A stretch of DNA of 46,747 bases from Thermoguttaceae bacterium (GCA_017434455.1 JAFRFG010000043.1:1-46747), one strand, 5' to 3'. Numbered from the stretch's first letter, positions 7,576-16,147 are shown. Numbers and translations: made by a program. Notes: generated by a model from the letters alone, not told the origin.

Positions 7576-10500
7576 ATGGAAAAGCTTTTTCGCGACAAGA
7601 CTTTGGAGAAGGAACTGAAAAACATCCGGCGCGACTATGGCCAGAAAATCAGCCAGGCCTGGGAGAGATTCCAGGCCTATTTTCACAATCCCGATCGTCA
7701 GGAGGAGATTCTCAGAGCCAAGGAGAAGGAATTCCAGGACAGCTTTCTCCGTGCCCTTTTCGTCGATATTTTCGATTATCCGATGTACGGCGACAAGGGA
7801 GGAAAATGGCTTTTGCGCCGCGAGAAGAATAACGTCACCGACGCTAAATCAGCCGATGCCGTAATCTTACGATACCCCTGCGGAACACAAATCCACGTCG
7901 TCATCGAATTGAAAGACACCAAGACGAAAGATCTCGATAAGAAGCCCAGTGAGAAAGAGGTTTCTCCGGTTGTCCAGGCGTTCGGTTATAAGAACAACCA
8001 AAAGGGGGTTCGGTATGTGATCGTCAGCAATTTCAAGTTGCTGCGTTTCTACATCGATGACGCGACCGCTTACGAAGAATTCGATCTATTTGACCTGGAG
8101 AAGCGCGAGTTCGAACGGCTCTATCTTTGCCTCGCTCAAGAGACACTCCTAAAGGATATCCCCCTTCAAGTCCGAGACGAAAGTTCGAGGGAGGAGTCGG
8201 ATGTTACGAAGAAGCTTTACAAAGACTACGAACTCTTCCGCTCCGAACTGTTTCAAAACATCGTCATAAACAATCCGGAATATGACGAGAAGACACTTGA
8301 TCAGAAGACTCAGAAGCTTCTCGATCGACTGATATTTACCTTCTTCTGTGAGGACAAAGGGCTTCTTCCCGCCAATTCGATCACGAAGATCATCGAACAG
8401 AACGAAAACGGCTTCGTCGACAAGCCCCTTTCCGACGACTTTAGAGATTTCTTCAAGTGTGTCGACAAAGGGAATAGCAAAATCGGTATCAGCGGTTTCA
8501 ATGGAGGCCTGTTCGCCCCCGATGAAATTCTCGACAAGCTAAAAATTGACGATGCACTGTTGAAAAAACACACAAAACATATCTCCAAAGAGTACGACTT
8601 CGACAGCGATGTCGACGTCAATATTCTCGGCCATATCTTCGAGCATACCCTCGCCGAGCGTGACAAACTAGAGAACGGGGGGGGGGTAGAGAACAGCACG
8701 AAAGCAAAAAGTTCGAAGTCCTCGAAGCGCAAAGACGACGGGGTCTTCTACACGCCCAGCTATATCACCCGATATATAGTCGAGACGACATTAGGGGCAT
8801 TGTGTGAGGAGAAGCGCCAGAAACTTGGGATCGATGACGAAACCTACTCTGAGGATCCCGGGAGTAAACAAAAGCGAGACGACCTCCAGAGGCGCCTCGA
8901 TGATTATCGAAACTGGCTCCTGGAACTGAAGATTTGTGACCCGGCCTGCGGAAGCGGGGCATTCCTAGTCGCGGCACTGAAATATCTTATCGAAGAACAC
9001 AGTAAAATCGATCTTTGGTCTGCCAGCATCAAGAACAAGAAAGGCGAAACCCAGGCGTTAGTCTTTCAGGATATCGATTTACAGATTCTGGAGAACAACC
9101 TCTATGGAGTTGACATCAACAAGGAGAGTGTTGAAATCGCTCGGCTCTCGCTTTGGCTTCATACCTGCAAGAAAGGACGAAAACTCAACGATCTATCGAA
9201 CAATATCAAGTGTGGAAACAGTCTTATCGCCGAGCAGTTCGATTGGGGCAAAGAATTCCCCTTTGGCGGTTTCGATGTCGTCATCGGAAATCCCCCCTAT
9301 GTTCAGCTACAAAAAAAGTCCCTGAAACAATACCACTACGAGAATTGTGGGTTCGAGACCTTTCATGGACAGGGGGATCTTTATTGTCTCTTTGTTGAAA
9401 TGGGACATAATCTCCTTAAGAGTGGTGGGTTTCTTTCTTATATTATGCCGAACAAGTGGCTAATAAATAATTATGGATCACCTCTTCGCCGATTCCTTGT
9501 TAATAAAGGTGGCCTCTTGCGGTTACTGGACTTTGGAGATGTGCGATTTTTCGAGGATGCAACAAATAACTGCTGTATCTTCACCCTCCGGCATCCAGAA
9601 CCGGGAACTCCAGGGACAGGGGAGATCGAAGCACTTGCAATTGATCAACGGAGCTATGACGATAAATTCTCCAATGATTTTCCTACTGCAGTGGCTAATT
9701 GTCATCCCATTTCGATCACCCAATTTGGGGAAAATATCCCGTGGATCATTACCCCCCCGGAACAACAGAGCCATCAGAAAATCCTCTCAAAAATGTCTCA
9801 AGGGGACCTCAGGTTGAAAGATCTTCCTATCACGATCTCATATGGAGTCAAAACTGGCAAAATAGGCGCATTCATTATCAAAAACCAGAAAAAAGAAGAA
9901 CTGGTCAAACAAGATCCCAACAGTATGCAGCTCCTTTCAAAGGTGATTAGTGGTCGTGACGTCACTTTGAGAGGTGGATGGAATGGTGATTGGCTTATCA
10001 CAACATTTCCTGCTAAAAATGTGGATATTGACCAATTCCCCGCAATCAAGGACTTTCTGCTAGACTTCGGGAAAGACCGTCTCGAACAGATAGGCACAGA
10101 CAAAGGAGGCAGAAAGAAGACTTCGTACAAATGGTTCGAAACACAGGACGTTATCGACTATTACAAGAAGTTCTCTGAGCCAAAGATATTCTATCTTGAT
10201 ATAACTAATAAGTTCCCCTTCTCATATGATGAACGTGGTTTTTTTGTGACTGATCGTTGTTGGATCCTTACAGCAAACGACAATTCTATCTCTCTTCACG
10301 CCCTAACCGCTTTGCTCAATTCAACTGCCACTAAGCTCTGGATTTGGCACAACTGCCCAGATGAACAGGGGGCTTCACGAAAAGTCTGCAAAAAATACTT
10401 CGAAAACTTCCCCGTTCCACCTATCGAAAGGATCACGCAGCTCGAAGAACCGGGGCGCAGGTATATAGCGCTCAACAGTGAACTGAGGAAACAACGCGAA

Positions 10501-10827
10501 AACTTCCGAGATATGCTGAAGGCTAACTTCACGCTCACCAAACCAGAGAAGTTTATCTCGATAGATGATTATGGCTTCGATGATTTCCTTATGGAACTAA
10601 AAAAGCAAAAGATCAGCCTCAAACCGATCAACCAGGCGGAATGGCAGGAAGCTTTTAACAATAACCAAAAGAAGTGCCAGGAGATCACCAAAGAGATTCG
10701 CGAAACCGACGCCGAGATTGAGAAGATCGTCGCCGAACTGTATGGATTCACCTCCGAAGAGGCCTCTGTTCTGCGTACTTGGTGGGCTGAGAGGATTAGA
10801 CAAATGCTCCGGTGTCCGAGTGAATAG
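7576..10827 (+). CDS. Type IIG restriction-modification enzyme
   Basis: A 1083-residue single-chain restriction endonuclease and adenine-N6 methyltransferase. The N-terminal PD-(D/E)xK-like nuclease shows D94 and E111-L-K113 (SADAVIL ... VVIELKDTK). A helical connector runs to about 400. The methyltransferase core has GVFYTP, motif I DPACGSGAF (D455) and motif IV NPPY (572-575). The C-terminal part, with CKKYFENFPVPPI, resembles TaqI-type target-recognition domains. Such enzymes methylate the host's copies of a site and cut unmethylated invading DNA. The ATG at 7576 with AAGGAGGG upstream is preferred over a GTG at 7513. Base composition is visibly A/T-richer than its neighbours, which suggests horizontal transfer. 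A G10 tract lies in frame before the methyltransferase domain. No separate specificity subunit or helicase is near, which argues against Type I or BREX. Confidence 0.88.
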   Translation: MEKLFRDKTLEKELKNIRRDYGQKISQAWERFQAYFHNPDRQEEILRAKEKEFQDSFLRALFVDIFDYPMYGDKGGKWLLRREKNNVTDAKSADAVILRYPCGTQIHVVIELKDTKTKDLDKKPSEKEVSPVVQAFGYKNNQKGVRYVIVSNFKLLRFYIDDATAYEEFDLFDLEKREFERLYLCLAQETLLKDIPLQVRDESSREESDVTKKLYKDYELFRSELFQNIVINNPEYDEKTLDQKTQKLLDRLIFTFFCEDKGLLPANSITKIIEQNENGFVDKPLSDDFRDFFKCVDKGNSKIGISGFNGGLFAPDEILDKLKIDDALLKKHTKHISKEYDFDSDVDVNILGHIFEHTLAERDKLENGGGVENSTKAKSSKSSKRKDDGVFYTPSYITRYIVETTLGALCEEKRQKLGIDDETYSEDPGSKQKRDDLQRRLDDYRNWLLELKICDPACGSGAFLVAALKYLIEEHSKIDLWSASIKNKKGETQALVFQDIDLQILENNLYGVDINKESVEIARLSLWLHTCKKGRKLNDLSNNIKCGNSLIAEQFDWGKEFPFGGFDVVIGNPPYVQLQKKSLKQYHYENCGFETFHGQGDLYCLFVEMGHNLLKSGGFLSYIMPNKWLINNYGSPLRRFLVNKGGLLRLLDFGDVRFFEDATNNCCIFTLRHPEPGTPGTGEIEALAIDQRSYDDKFSNDFPTAVANCHPISITQFGENIPWIITPPEQQSHQKILSKMSQGDLRLKDLPITISYGVKTGKIGAFIIKNQKKEELVKQDPNSMQLLSKVISGRDVTLRGGWNGDWLITTFPAKNVDIDQFPAIKDFLLDFGKDRLEQIGTDKGGRKKTSYKWFETQDVIDYYKKFSEPKIFYLDITNKFPFSYDERGFFVTDRCWILTANDNSISLHALTALLNSTATKLWIWHNCPDEQGASRKVCKKYFENFPVPPIERITQLEEPGRRYIALNSELRKQRENFRDMLKANFTLTKPEKFISIDDYGFDDFLMELKKQKISLKPINQAEWQEAFNNNQKKCQEITKEIRETDAEIEKIVAELYGFTSEEASVLRTWWAERIRQMLRCPSE
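8677..8686 (+). repeat. G10 tract inside the Type IIG gene
   Basis: Ten consecutive G encode G368-G369-G370 and the first base of a valine codon. The tract sits in a low-complexity linker after the nuclease and before GVFYTP. Loss of one G makes TAG the next codon. Gain of one G leads to TGA about 40 codons later. It is therefore a possible ON/OFF switch, currently ON. Confidence 0.6.
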
Positions 10828-10834
10828 GCAAAAA

Positions 10835-10865
10835 AAGCCCCTCCTAGACACAGAGGGGCTTTTTA
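10835..10865 (+). terminator. terminator after the Type IIG gene
   Basis: AGCCCCTC (10836-10843) and GAGGGGCT (10853-10860) form an 8-bp stem with a 9-nt loop, followed by five T. A preceding A-run means it can also terminate the convergent lpxA transcript. Confidence 0.88.
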
Positions 10866-10898
10866 TGGTCTTGTCTTTAGAGGGTGCCGAAAGAAAAA

Positions 10899-11786
10899 TT
10901 ACCCTTCCTCCCCGACGACATGCAGCCGAATCGTGGCGGGCATCCCCTCGGCTTCCTGGGTTTCGTTTTCTTTCGTCTGAATTTCGGCCTTGCCCCGGAT
11001 TCGGGAACCGCTGTGGCGCGCGGTGATGATACCGCGGGTGGTCGAGGAGATGAAGTTGGCCATCTCCAGCCCCGGGCCGCTGGTGTATTGTTCCTCGATC
11101 TTTTTGACAATCTCACACCAGGGGAGATCTTTGGAGTAAAGGATCTTGTAGACCCCCTTGAGAACCTTGCGTTCTTCCGTCGTGTATTTGGCGCGGCGCA
11201 GACCGACCAGATTCAGTCCGACCACCTGGCTGGTCACCCCGTCGACCGTGACGAACGGCGGGACGTCTTTGACGATATGGGCCTGGCCGCCGACCATCGC
11301 CAGTGATCCGATGCGGCAGTACTGGTGAATGCCGACGGCACCGGAGATGTTCGCGCGCGCGCCGACGGAGACATGCCCGGCCAGCATGACGTTATTCGCC
11401 ATAATCACCCCGTCCGCCACGTGGCAGTCGTGCGCGATATGGACATTGACCATCAGCATGCAGTCATCCCCCATCTCGGTGGCGTCCCCCTCGTTCATCG
11501 AACGATGGATCGTCACGTTCTCGCGGATGACGTTGCCGTTGCCGATATTGACGCGGCTGTTCACCTCGTCAATCCCCGTGCACTGGGGAAGCCCGCCGAT
11601 AACGGTCCCTTCAAAGATATGGTTCGACCGCCCCATCGTCGTGCCGTTTTTGATCGTCACGCGTGACTCCAGGATGCACCCGTCACCGATCACGACGTCG
11701 TCCTCGATCACGCAGAACGGCCCGATCTGGACGTCCCGGCCAATTTTGGCCTTTGGACTGACGATTGCCGTAGGGTGAATATACAC
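10899..11786 (-). CDS. lpxA: UDP-N-acetylglucosamine acyltransferase
   Basis: First enzyme of lipid A synthesis: transfers a 3-hydroxyacyl chain from ACP to UDP-GlcNAc in the cytoplasm. The 295-residue protein is a left-handed beta-helix of hexapeptide repeats (about 1-185) followed by a helical C-terminal domain. The catalytic histidine lies in HIAHDCHVAD (H119), and IGGLPQ, GAVGIHQYCRIG and LNLVGLRRA are LpxA landmarks. The last ~35 residues extend past the usual family length (about 262) and look polar. Translation starts at a GTG with GGGAAAGG upstream. The other lpx genes are not in the window. The upstream region holds a clear -10 and a G10 (minus-strand C10) tract. Confidence 0.9.
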   Translation of the reverse strand: MYIHPTAIVSPKAKIGRDVQIGPFCVIEDDVVIGDGCILESRVTIKNGTTMGRSNHIFEGTVIGGLPQCTGIDEVNSRVNIGNGNVIRENVTIHRSMNEGDATEMGDDCMLMVNVHIAHDCHVADGVIMANNVMLAGHVSVGARANISGAVGIHQYCRIGSLAMVGGQAHIVKDVPPFVTVDGVTSQVVGLNLVGLRRAKYTTEERKVLKGVYKILYSKDLPWCEIVKKIEEQYTSGPGLEMANFISSTTRGIITARHSGSRIRGKAEIQTKENETQEAEGMPATIRLHVVGEEG

Positions 11787-11812
11787 GTTGTTTGCCTTTC
11801 CCTGCTTTTAGT

Positions 11813-11822
11813 GGGGGGGGGG
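11813..11822 (+). repeat. G10 homopolymer in the lpxA leader
   Basis: Ten consecutive G on the plus strand, hence C10 in the lpxA transcript, lie 26 bp upstream of the lpxA start codon and downstream of its predicted promoter. A change in tract length would alter the leader, not the reading frame. Confidence 0.5.
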
Positions 11823-11921
11823 ATACGGAAGACCTCGAATGAAACGGCCCTGTAACGTTCCCTGGCGCTGTAAGGATGCGGCTCCTTATCCGTGAACCGA
11901 ACCTATAAAAACTCACGCGCC

Positions 11922-11950
11922 ATTATACATGTTTACGCCGCCTTGCCCAA
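11922..11950 (-). promoter_or_regulatory. candidate lpxA promoter
   Basis: Minus-strand TTGGGC (11950-11945), a 17-bp spacer and a perfect TATAAT (11927-11922). The start would be near 11915, giving a leader of about 130 nt. The -35 matches consensus at only 3 of 6 positions. Confidence 0.5.
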
Positions 11951-12054
11951 TAGGGATTTCACTCGGCGGGCATTTCCGGAGATTTCACCTTTCCATCGGG
12001 TCGATACGTGCGGGTTGTTCCGATTTTAACGACCGGGGACTGTTCGCCGGCGGC

Positions 12055-12363
12055 TCAATGGTCGTCGTATAGGAGAAACGCGACAACCAGACGGCGGGTC
12101 ATGACGACCAGCCAGGTGGAGAGGAGAGATTTTTGATCAAAATCCCGCAGCAGCTCGTAGTTGTTGTAGCGCAGCGCGCGAAAGACCGCTTCGCACAGGT
12201 CAACCCGTTCCGAAGAAGTGATTGTCAGACGACGGATCGCCATCGTCTGATCAATCACGTGAAGAACCAGCCCCATGAACCGATCAACAAAGTCTTCCCA
12301 GGCGTTGGGGGCCGAACGAAGGCAGCTGTTCAGCAGGGGATAATCGATTTCGGTCGCGCTCAT
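12055..12363 (-). CDS. truncated sigma-70 region-2-like protein
   Basis: A 102-residue protein resembling the N-terminal half of a planctomycete-type ECF sigma factor: AWEDFVDRFMGLVLHVID, then RVDLCEAVFRALRYNN, then LSTWLVVMTRRLVV, which fits region 2 (core binding and -10 recognition). Region 4, needed for -35 recognition, is absent. After the TGA the same frame stays open for 31 more sense codons (to 11959), encoding VVKIGTTRTYRPDGK among others, with a normal-looking codon pattern. Possible explanations are a decayed sigma gene, an in-frame stop mutation, readthrough, or a stand-alone regulator. It lies between the barrel gene and lpxA on the same strand. No clear Shine-Dalgarno is seen before the ATG. 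Confidence 0.6.
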   Translation of the reverse strand: MSATEIDYPLLNSCLRSAPNAWEDFVDRFMGLVLHVIDQTMAIRRLTITSSERVDLCEAVFRALRYNNYELLRDFDQKSLLSTWLVVMTRRLVVAFLLYDDH

Positions 12364-12445
12364 CTCGGATTCTTACCGCCTCTGTCCCAAGTTCCCAGGC
12401 ACCGGTTTCGATGGTTCTTGTCTGTTTTTTCGGAAGTGAAAACAA

Positions 12446-14134
12446 TCACCACATCAGCGCCGCGCCGAGCGTACCGAAGTGCTGGTTCAGGTACTTGTTC
12501 TTCATGAAGTCGTAGTTGGCGAAGATCATAAACGCCGGGACGATCGTCCAGTCGATCTCCCCGCCGATCAGCGCCCAGTCGCGCCCCATCGTATTCCCCT
12601 GGATCGTCGTTGTGTACGCGGGGATCGCTGCGGAACGAACCTCGACGTCGGTATCACCGTAGATGCCGTTGAGGAACTCGTGGACCCATCCGCCGCGGAC
12701 CACGCCGCGCAGGCGCATATCCCCGGGATAGAGGTCGAGCGACAGATCGGCCCCCAGGTTCGTGCGCAGACTGTGATAGTCCTTCTTTTTATAGACGTAG
12801 TTTCCGCCGCGCGCGGTGGCCCCGCTCGCCTCGGTTCGATAGAGGAAGGTATAGTCGATCTGACCGCGCGGGGTGATCGTGAACGGCGCCAGGCGGAAGT
12901 TCGCCCCGCGCTCAAAAGAAATCCCCGCCAGATAGACGTCGTACTTGCTGTCGAGCGAGTCGAAGTCCTCATTTTCGTTGACGGTCGTTCTTTGGGTCAC
13001 GATCCCCTCGGGAGTCGTCGGAGTGTACCAGCCGTCCGGATTCTCCTCGGTCCCCTCGGCCGCGTGGGTCGACTTGTCGTAGGTCTGTGTCTCGGTGAGA
13101 TTCTCCATAAACTTGGTGACGCCGGCCTCGCTGAGCTTCTCGGCCGAGGTGACGCGGTTGTATCCGCCGCGGATCGTCCCGATATTGTAGGTGAACTCGT
13201 CGCCGAACTGGTGGTAGATACCGAGGATGTGATTCTTCGACTGAAGATTCGCGTTGTAGACTCCCTTGTAATTGGCACCCACCGAGTAGGTGTCCCGATA
13301 CGCGTCAAAGAACTCCTCCTCGGTCAAAGCCGAGTATTTGCCGGTGGCGATCATCTCGTCCTCGGGGGTCAGACGCATCATGTTATTGAGGAGGTATTCC
13401 CACGTATATTCCTCGGTCACTCCTTTGATCTTGGTGTTCTGATAGGAGTAGAACAGACCGCTTCGGCAGTCGCACGAACAGAACAGGTCCAGTCCGACCA
13501 GTCCGCCGTACTGCTCCGTATCGTAACCGGCGGTTTCGTAGTGATCCTTGGCCGTTCCGCCCCCGGCGGTCACCCCGCCCCAAAGCGAATAGATCAGCGT
13601 GCCGGGATCACCGTATTCCGCCATCTGACCGCGGAAGATATTGCCGTAACCCGCCGAACCTTGATAGATCGGCACGTCGCTGTTGTAGATCGACTGCTCG
13701 TACGCGGGGGCGTAGCCCGGTCCGTAGGGAGCGGTATCCAGCCCCCCGGTCGACCAGTTCGCCCCCGGGCTGCCGTAGGCCGACCCGTTCGGAACCGCGG
13801 CGCCGCCGCCCATACCGGCGTCATCGTAGTAGGTGACCAGCTGAACACCCCGCAGGTGGTCGTAGACCTGATTCATCAGCAGGAAATGGTTCATGAAGTT
13901 GAACGATACGCCATCCGCGGTGATTCGGCCCAGCGACTGATGGGAAGCGGGGGTGGAGAAGGTGGTTATCTTATCCATCTCCTCGTCGGTGAGCCACGGT
14001 TCGGTCGGCAGGTCGGACGAGTCATCGTCGTCATCCTGTGCTCGAACATACCCCGATGGCAGCGCGGGTATCAAACACGCGCCGACAATCAGACCGAACG
14101 TCAGTTTCCACACGGATGTTAACGAAACCTTCAT
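12446..14134 (-). CDS. outer-membrane beta-barrel protein
   Basis: A 562-residue exported protein. Residues 1-33 form a signal peptide ending near YVRAQ. An acidic stretch (DDDDDSSDLP) follows. From about 170 there are alternating aromatic/glycine strands such as LIYSLWGGVTAGGG and YGGLVGLDLF, and the chain ends in an aromatic residue (GTLGAALMW), which is typical of barrels inserted by the Bam machinery. The pattern resembles autotransporter-type barrels of planctomycetes; no passenger domain is obvious, so it may act as a porin or structural protein. A CSCDC cluster near 225 could form disulfides. The leader has two tandem copies of a 16-bp sequence. The two genes downstream on the same strand are the sigma-like gene and lpxA. 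Confidence 0.75.
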   Translation of the reverse strand: MKVSLTSVWKLTFGLIVGACLIPALPSGYVRAQDDDDDSSDLPTEPWLTDEEMDKITTFSTPASHQSLGRITADGVSFNFMNHFLLMNQVYDHLRGVQLVTYYDDAGMGGGAAVPNGSAYGSPGANWSTGGLDTAPYGPGYAPAYEQSIYNSDVPIYQGSAGYGNIFRGQMAEYGDPGTLIYSLWGGVTAGGGTAKDHYETAGYDTEQYGGLVGLDLFCSCDCRSGLFYSYQNTKIKGVTEEYTWEYLLNNMMRLTPEDEMIATGKYSALTEEEFFDAYRDTYSVGANYKGVYNANLQSKNHILGIYHQFGDEFTYNIGTIRGGYNRVTSAEKLSEAGVTKFMENLTETQTYDKSTHAAEGTEENPDGWYTPTTPEGIVTQRTTVNENEDFDSLDSKYDVYLAGISFERGANFRLAPFTITPRGQIDYTFLYRTEASGATARGGNYVYKKKDYHSLRTNLGADLSLDLYPGDMRLRGVVRGGWVHEFLNGIYGDTDVEVRSAAIPAYTTTIQGNTMGRDWALIGGEIDWTIVPAFMIFANYDFMKNKYLNQHFGTLGAALMW

Positions 14135-14153
14135 AAGCTTTCTCGCTGCTGTT

Positions 14154-14185
14154 GGTTTGGATCAATATCGGTTTGGATCAATATC
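14154..14185 (-). repeat. two tandem 16-bp repeats in the barrel gene leader
   Basis: GGTTTGGATCAATATC (plus strand) occurs twice head to tail, 14154-14169 and 14170-14185, ending 20 bp upstream of the barrel start codon. The rest of the 321-bp divergent region 14135-14455 holds no ORF I would support. TTGACT at 14359-14364 is a possible -35 for the LutC-like gene, without a convincing -10. Confidence 0.6.
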
Positions 14186-14455
14186 GTTTGCTTCCCAACC
14201 TTCGACAAAACGCCTGCCGGAGGAAAAAGCGGCCGATTCTCCCAATTTTCCCCGGGAAGGTAAAGAGCAACTTGAGCGTTTTTTCGGATTTTCCCCAAAA
14301 TTTTTCAAAACAGGCCGACTCTTGGTCCCCCGTGCGCGGGGAAGATCACGCCGGGCGGTTGACTTTTTCCACGCGAATAACAAAATAGTAGTATCTGGGA
14401 AGAGCGCTTTTCGCTCGAAATAAGAACACCACCTAAGCATTTTGAGGATTCCCCT

Positions 14456-15133
14456 ATGGCCACACGCGACGAAATTCTTGGTTCCATTAAAGCGGCGCTC
14501 CGCAACGGGAAGAGCGATCTGGCTCGTCCCGAGGCGCCGCAGGTCTGGCCGATCGAGAACCTCTCCAAAGAGCAGCTCTTCGAGAAATTCTCCGCCTCAC
14601 TGAGCGCCGTGGCAGGTCAGGCGCGCCTTTGCGCCGATAGAGCCGAGGCAGCCAAACAAATCGCTGAGGAATTGGCCGCGCTCGGACAGGAGCTCACCGT
14701 CGGGGTGAAGCCGGGCTTCCCGATCGCGCGGGAAGTCGCCGACGGTTTCTCGGGGAAGCTGACACTCGCCGATCCCCCGGAAGACCCGGACGCCGATCCG
14801 AAGGTGATCGAAAAGTACGCCGCCTCACTGGTTGCAGCCGACTTCCTGCTGGCCGATACCGGATCGGCGGCCATCCGCTCCCATTCCTCGTTCGAGCGGC
14901 TTCTTTGCTACCTCCCCCCGGTCTGTCTGATTGCCGCCCCCAAAAGCGCCCTGCGTGAGCACCTCCCCGCCGCCTGGGGCGAAATCAACGGCGCCCTTTC
15001 CGGCGACAGCCGTCCGACGGGAGAGTACCTCCTGATGACCGGCCCGAGCCGGACCGCCGATATCGAGAAGATTCTGATCCTCGGTGTCCACGGGCCGAAG
15101 AAGGTGGTGGTCTTTGTCATCGATAACGAGTAA
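14456..15133 (+). CDS. LUD-domain protein, LutC-like
   Basis: A 225-residue cytoplasmic LUD-domain (YkgG/LutC) protein. The C-terminal half has the family pattern: FLLADTGSAAIRSHSS, then LPPVCLIA, then TGPSRTADIEKILILGVHGP. In Bacillus, LutABC oxidises L-lactate to pyruvate, with LutA and LutB carrying Fe-S clusters. Neither partner is here, so this is an orphan whose partners may be elsewhere or which may have another role. The ATG at 14456 has TGAGGA upstream. pyrF follows after 33 bp on the same strand and is probably co-transcribed, though no metabolic link is evident. Confidence 0.85.
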   Translation: MATRDEILGSIKAALRNGKSDLARPEAPQVWPIENLSKEQLFEKFSASLSAVAGQARLCADRAEAAKQIAEELAALGQELTVGVKPGFPIAREVADGFSGKLTLADPPEDPDADPKVIEKYAASLVAADFLLADTGSAAIRSHSSFERLLCYLPPVCLIAAPKSALREHLPAAWGEINGALSGDSRPTGEYLLMTGPSRTADIEKILILGVHGPKKVVVFVIDNE

Positions 15134-15166
15134 GGCTCTTTACGAACAAGGTTTACAGTCACGAAG

Positions 15167-16090
15167 ATGATCACGGGCATGGCAAAGAGTTTCTCCGAAA
15201 GGCTGGCCGAGGCGGTTCGCGCGAAGAAAACCCCGGTGATGGTCGGACTCGACCCGCGCTGGGAACTCCTCCCCGAGGTATTCACCGAGGGGAAGGACCC
15301 CTCCGACCGCGCTTCGGTCGCCGAAGCGTTTGAACTCTTCTGCAAGGCGGTGGTCGATATCGTCGCCCCTATGGTCCCGATCGTCAAGCCGCAGGCGGCC
15401 TTCTTCGAGCAGTACGGTCCGGTCGGGATGCTCACCCTTGGGAAGGTGATCCGCTACGCCCGAAGCAAAGGGCTGCTGGTCCTGCTTGACGGAAAGCGAA
15501 ACGACATCGGCTCCACGGCGCAGGCGTACGCCGCCGGGCTCCTTGGGGAACACAGCCCCTGGGGGGCCGACGCGCTGACGGTCAACCCCTATCTGGGGGG
15601 GGACAGTTTAGAGCCGTTCATCACGGCAGCCAAACAGCGCGCCGCGGGGATCTTCATTTTGGTCAAAACATCGAACCCCGGGGGCGGACTCTTCCAAGAC
15701 CTGATCGCCGACGGCAAGCCGCTCTATCGGCATGTCGCCGATTATATCGCCTCACTTTCGTCGGGGCTTGGCGGTTACGGTGAAGTTGGCGCGGTGGTCG
15801 GCGCCACTTGGCCCGAACAGCTCGCCGAACTGCGCGAGGCGATGCCGAACAGCTGGCTGCTGATTCCCGGTTACGGCAGCCAGGGAGGATCCGCCAAAGA
15901 CGTTGCCGCGGCGTTCGACGCCGACGGCCTCGGGGCGGTGATCAATAACTCGCGGGGAATTCTCTTCGCCCATCGCAGGAAAGAGTACGAAGAGTATGGT
16001 TCGGCCCGCTGGGAAAAGGCGGTCGAGGCGGCGGCCGGCGCGATGATCGCCGCGCTGGCCGAGGGAACCCGCGTCGGACGGCTGAAATAG
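15167..16090 (+). CDS. pyrF: orotidine 5'-phosphate decarboxylase
   Basis: Last step of UMP synthesis: decarboxylates OMP in the cytoplasm. 307 residues, the longer 'type 2' OMP decarboxylase (TIGR02127-like), a TIM barrel. The catalytic motif is LDGKRNDIGST with D108, K110 and D113. VGLDPRW at the start, DALTVNPYLGGDSLEPF and the phosphate-binding IPGYGSQGG fit the family. A second ATG at 15179 (MAKSFSER) is an equally credible start, and neither has a strong ribosome site. pyrE is in the same window (37128) but not in the same operon. A strong terminator follows. Confidence 0.95.
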   Translation: MITGMAKSFSERLAEAVRAKKTPVMVGLDPRWELLPEVFTEGKDPSDRASVAEAFELFCKAVVDIVAPMVPIVKPQAAFFEQYGPVGMLTLGKVIRYARSKGLLVLLDGKRNDIGSTAQAYAAGLLGEHSPWGADALTVNPYLGGDSLEPFITAAKQRAAGIFILVKTSNPGGGLFQDLIADGKPLYRHVADYIASLSSGLGGYGEVGAVVGATWPEQLAELREAMPNSWLLIPGYGSQGGSAKDVAAAFDADGLGAVINNSRGILFAHRRKEYEEYGSARWEKAVEAAAGAMIAALAEGTRVGRLK

Positions 16091-16120
16091 CTCTTCCCTT
16101 CCCTTTTGCCATAATAAAAA

Positions 16121-16147
16121 ACAAGCCCCTTTGGGGCTTGTTTTTTT
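16121..16147 (+). terminator. bidirectional terminator between pyrF and the oxoamine synthase gene
   Basis: ACAAGCCCC (16121-16129) and GGGGCTTGT (16133-16141) form a 9-bp stem with a T-run on the right and an A-run on the left, so it serves the convergent genes on both sides. Confidence 0.92.

Noticed and set aside
12479..14122. A 547-codon plus-strand open frame opposite the outer-membrane barrel gene
   Set aside because: It is an antisense shadow in G+C-rich DNA. The minus-strand reading has a signal peptide, barrel strands and an aromatic C-terminus; the plus-strand protein has no recognisable domain.
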